Positions 63,144-64,000 of a stretch of 64,000 nt of DNA are shown piece by piece. The notes below the pieces were generated by a model. It did not search any database. It was not told where the DNA came from and worked only from the letters and a program-made list of their open reading frames with translations. How positions within the stretch are numbered: the stretch's first letter is position 1; each line of letters starts with the position of its first letter. The DNA is from Lachnospiraceae bacterium (GTDB taxonomy: Bacteria > Bacillota > Clostridia > Lachnospirales > Lachnospiraceae). The stretch covers positions 62,001-126,000 of the forward strand of contig JAPJQL010000004.1 in NCBI GenBank assembly GCA_030825115.1, given 5' to 3'. The position numbers were made by a program, and so were the translations under genes.

Positions 63144-64000
63144 CTAGGCAAGCGCCTGCTCGATATCTGCAATAATATCCTTCACATCCTCAATCCCCAC
63201 GCTGAGACGGATCAGGGACGGGTCCACGCCTGCCTCCACCAGCTGCTCGTCATTTAACTGTCTGTGGGTATGGCTTGCCGGATGCAGCACGGAAGTCCTT
63301 GCATCCGCCACATGGGTCACGATCGCAGCCAGCCTCAGCTTATCCATAAATGCTGCCGCTGCATCTCTTCCGCCTTTTAACCCAAAGGAGATCACGCCGC
63401 ATGTGCCATCCGGCATATATTTTTGGGCAAGGTCGTAATATTTGTCGCCTTCCAGCCCCGGGAAATTCACCCAGGCGACATCCTCTCTCGATTTCAGGTA
63501 CTGCGCCACTGCTTTTGCATTCTCACAATGGCGCGGCATCCGAAGGTGCAGGGTTTCCAGGCCCACGTTCAGAAGGAATGCGTTCTGGGGAGACTGGATC
63601 GAACCCATATCGCGCATCAGCTGCGCTGTCGCCTTTGTAATATATGCCCCCTTGCCAAACTTCTGCGTATAGACAACGCCGTGATAAGATTCGTCCGGCG
63701 TCGTCAGCCCCGGATACTTGTCCGCATGAGCCTCCCAGTCAAAGTTGCCGCTGTCCACGATACAGCCGCCCACGCACATCGCATGTCCGTCCATGTACTT
63801 CGTCGTGGAGTGGGTCACGATGTCGGCGCCCCACTCAAACGGACGGCAGTTGATCGGAGTGGCAAAGGTGTTGTCAATGATGAGCGGAACCCCGTGGCGG
63901 TGAGCCAGTCCGGCAAATTTTTCGATATCCAGCACCACCAGCGCAGGATTGGCGATCGTCTCGCCGAACACTGCCCGGGTATTTGGCTGAAATGCCTTTT
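63144..64000 (-). CDS. O-acetylhomoserine aminocarboxypropyltransferase-type PLP enzyme, 5' end missing
   Basis: The 285 codons read to the window edge are the C-terminal two thirds of a Cys/Met metabolism PLP enzyme. The PLP lysine is in THSTTKYMDGH. The family pattern after it (GGCIVDSGNFDWEAH...KYPGLTTPDESYHGVVY) resembles O-acetylhomoserine sulfhydrylase rather than gamma-lyase or cystathionine synthase. Its ordinary length is about 425 residues. Stop at 63144, 34 nt upstream of the cls start region on the same strand. Confidence 0.92.
   Translation of the reverse strand, partial: KAFQPNTRAVFGETIANPALVVLDIEKFAGLAHRHGVPLIIDNTFATPINCRPFEWGADIVTHSTTKYMDGHAMCVGGCIVDSGNFDWEAHADKYPGLTTPDESYHGVVYTQKFGKGAYITKATAQLMRDMGSIQSPQNAFLLNVGLETLHLRMPRHCENAKAVAQYLKSREDVAWVNFPGLEGDKYYDLAQKYMPDGTCGVISFGLKGGRDAAAAFMDKLRLAAIVTHVADARTSVLHPASHTHRQLNDEQLVEAGVDPSLIRLSVGIEDVKDIIADIEQALA

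Noticed and set aside
1..64000. tRNA, rRNA, CRISPR array, prophage or insertion sequence
   Set aside because: I looked on both strands and saw no array of regular repeats, transposase, integrase other than xerD, or RNA gene signature; a tRNAscan or ISfinder search would settle it.

Overview
The window is a single chromosomal stretch from a spore-forming, low-oxygen Firmicute, most likely a member of the Lachnospiraceae (Clostridia). The evidence is protein-level resemblance, moderately GC-rich coding sequence with AT-rich intergenic regions, strong AGGAGG ribosome binding sites, sporulation or germination genes (gerW, a spoIIM-like gene, spoIIIE/ftsK, tepA), a PASTA kinase and a tryptophan T-box. 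Nearly all genes lie on the minus strand and are packed into overlapping operons. I see no phage, insertion sequence, CRISPR array, rRNA or tRNA, so this is core chromosome with a few inserted or rearranged cassettes.

Layout from left to right. 1-9000: topB (cut by the window edge), a membrane-anchored amidase, xerD, a spoIIM-like gene, nudF, proC, nagA and a DEAD-box RNA helicase. 9000-15660: an unknown coiled-coil protein, a histidine kinase/response regulator pair, a trpX-trpY-trpZ-type ABC transporter behind a tryptophan-specific T-box riboswitch, and a small membrane coiled-coil protein. 15660-20250: recG, fakA, asp23 and the divergent rpmB, in the Bacillus-like yloU-yloV-recG order. 20300-28500: a tiny membrane protein, gerW, a DUF2953 gene, two unknown genes, cinA, pgsA, rimO, rpoZ, gmk and yicC. 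28600-33960: divergent rqcH and dacF, then serS and an ECF S component. 34330-46170: a long housekeeping operon, priA-def-fmt-yugP-rsmB-rlmN-prpC-prkC-rsgA-rpe-thiN, on the minus strand. 46226-53700: murF, murE, fhs and ftsK. 53823-56734: a PocR/AraC regulator divergent from a nucleotidyltransferase and galE. 56827-63109: tepA, a solitary citC, and a phospholipid operon (cls, a lipid-flippase-like membrane protein, pssA, psd). 63144-64000: the 3' part of an O-acetylhomoserine sulfhydrylase-type gene.

Functional themes. Envelope building is spread through the window: murE/murF, dacF, the amidase, the PASTA kinase/phosphatase pair, pgsA and the phospholipid operon. Translation and ribosome care form a second theme: def, fmt, rsmB, rlmN, rsgA, rimO, rpmB, serS and rqcH. 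DNA handling is a third: topB, xerD, recG, priA and ftsK. The clearest regulatory element is the Trp T-box at 14829-15085: its specifier is UGG, its antiterminator bulge can pair with the tRNA-Trp discriminator base, and it precedes a transporter family linked to tryptophan uptake.

I do not see a clearly new multi-gene system. The best leads are a nested inverted-repeat element at 34140-34273 that sits where Bacillus-type synteny breaks, a terminator-like hairpin just inside the RNA helicase leader, an unknown overlapping gene pair at 21781-23392, and a tandem decamer in the divergent yicC/rqcH promoter region.
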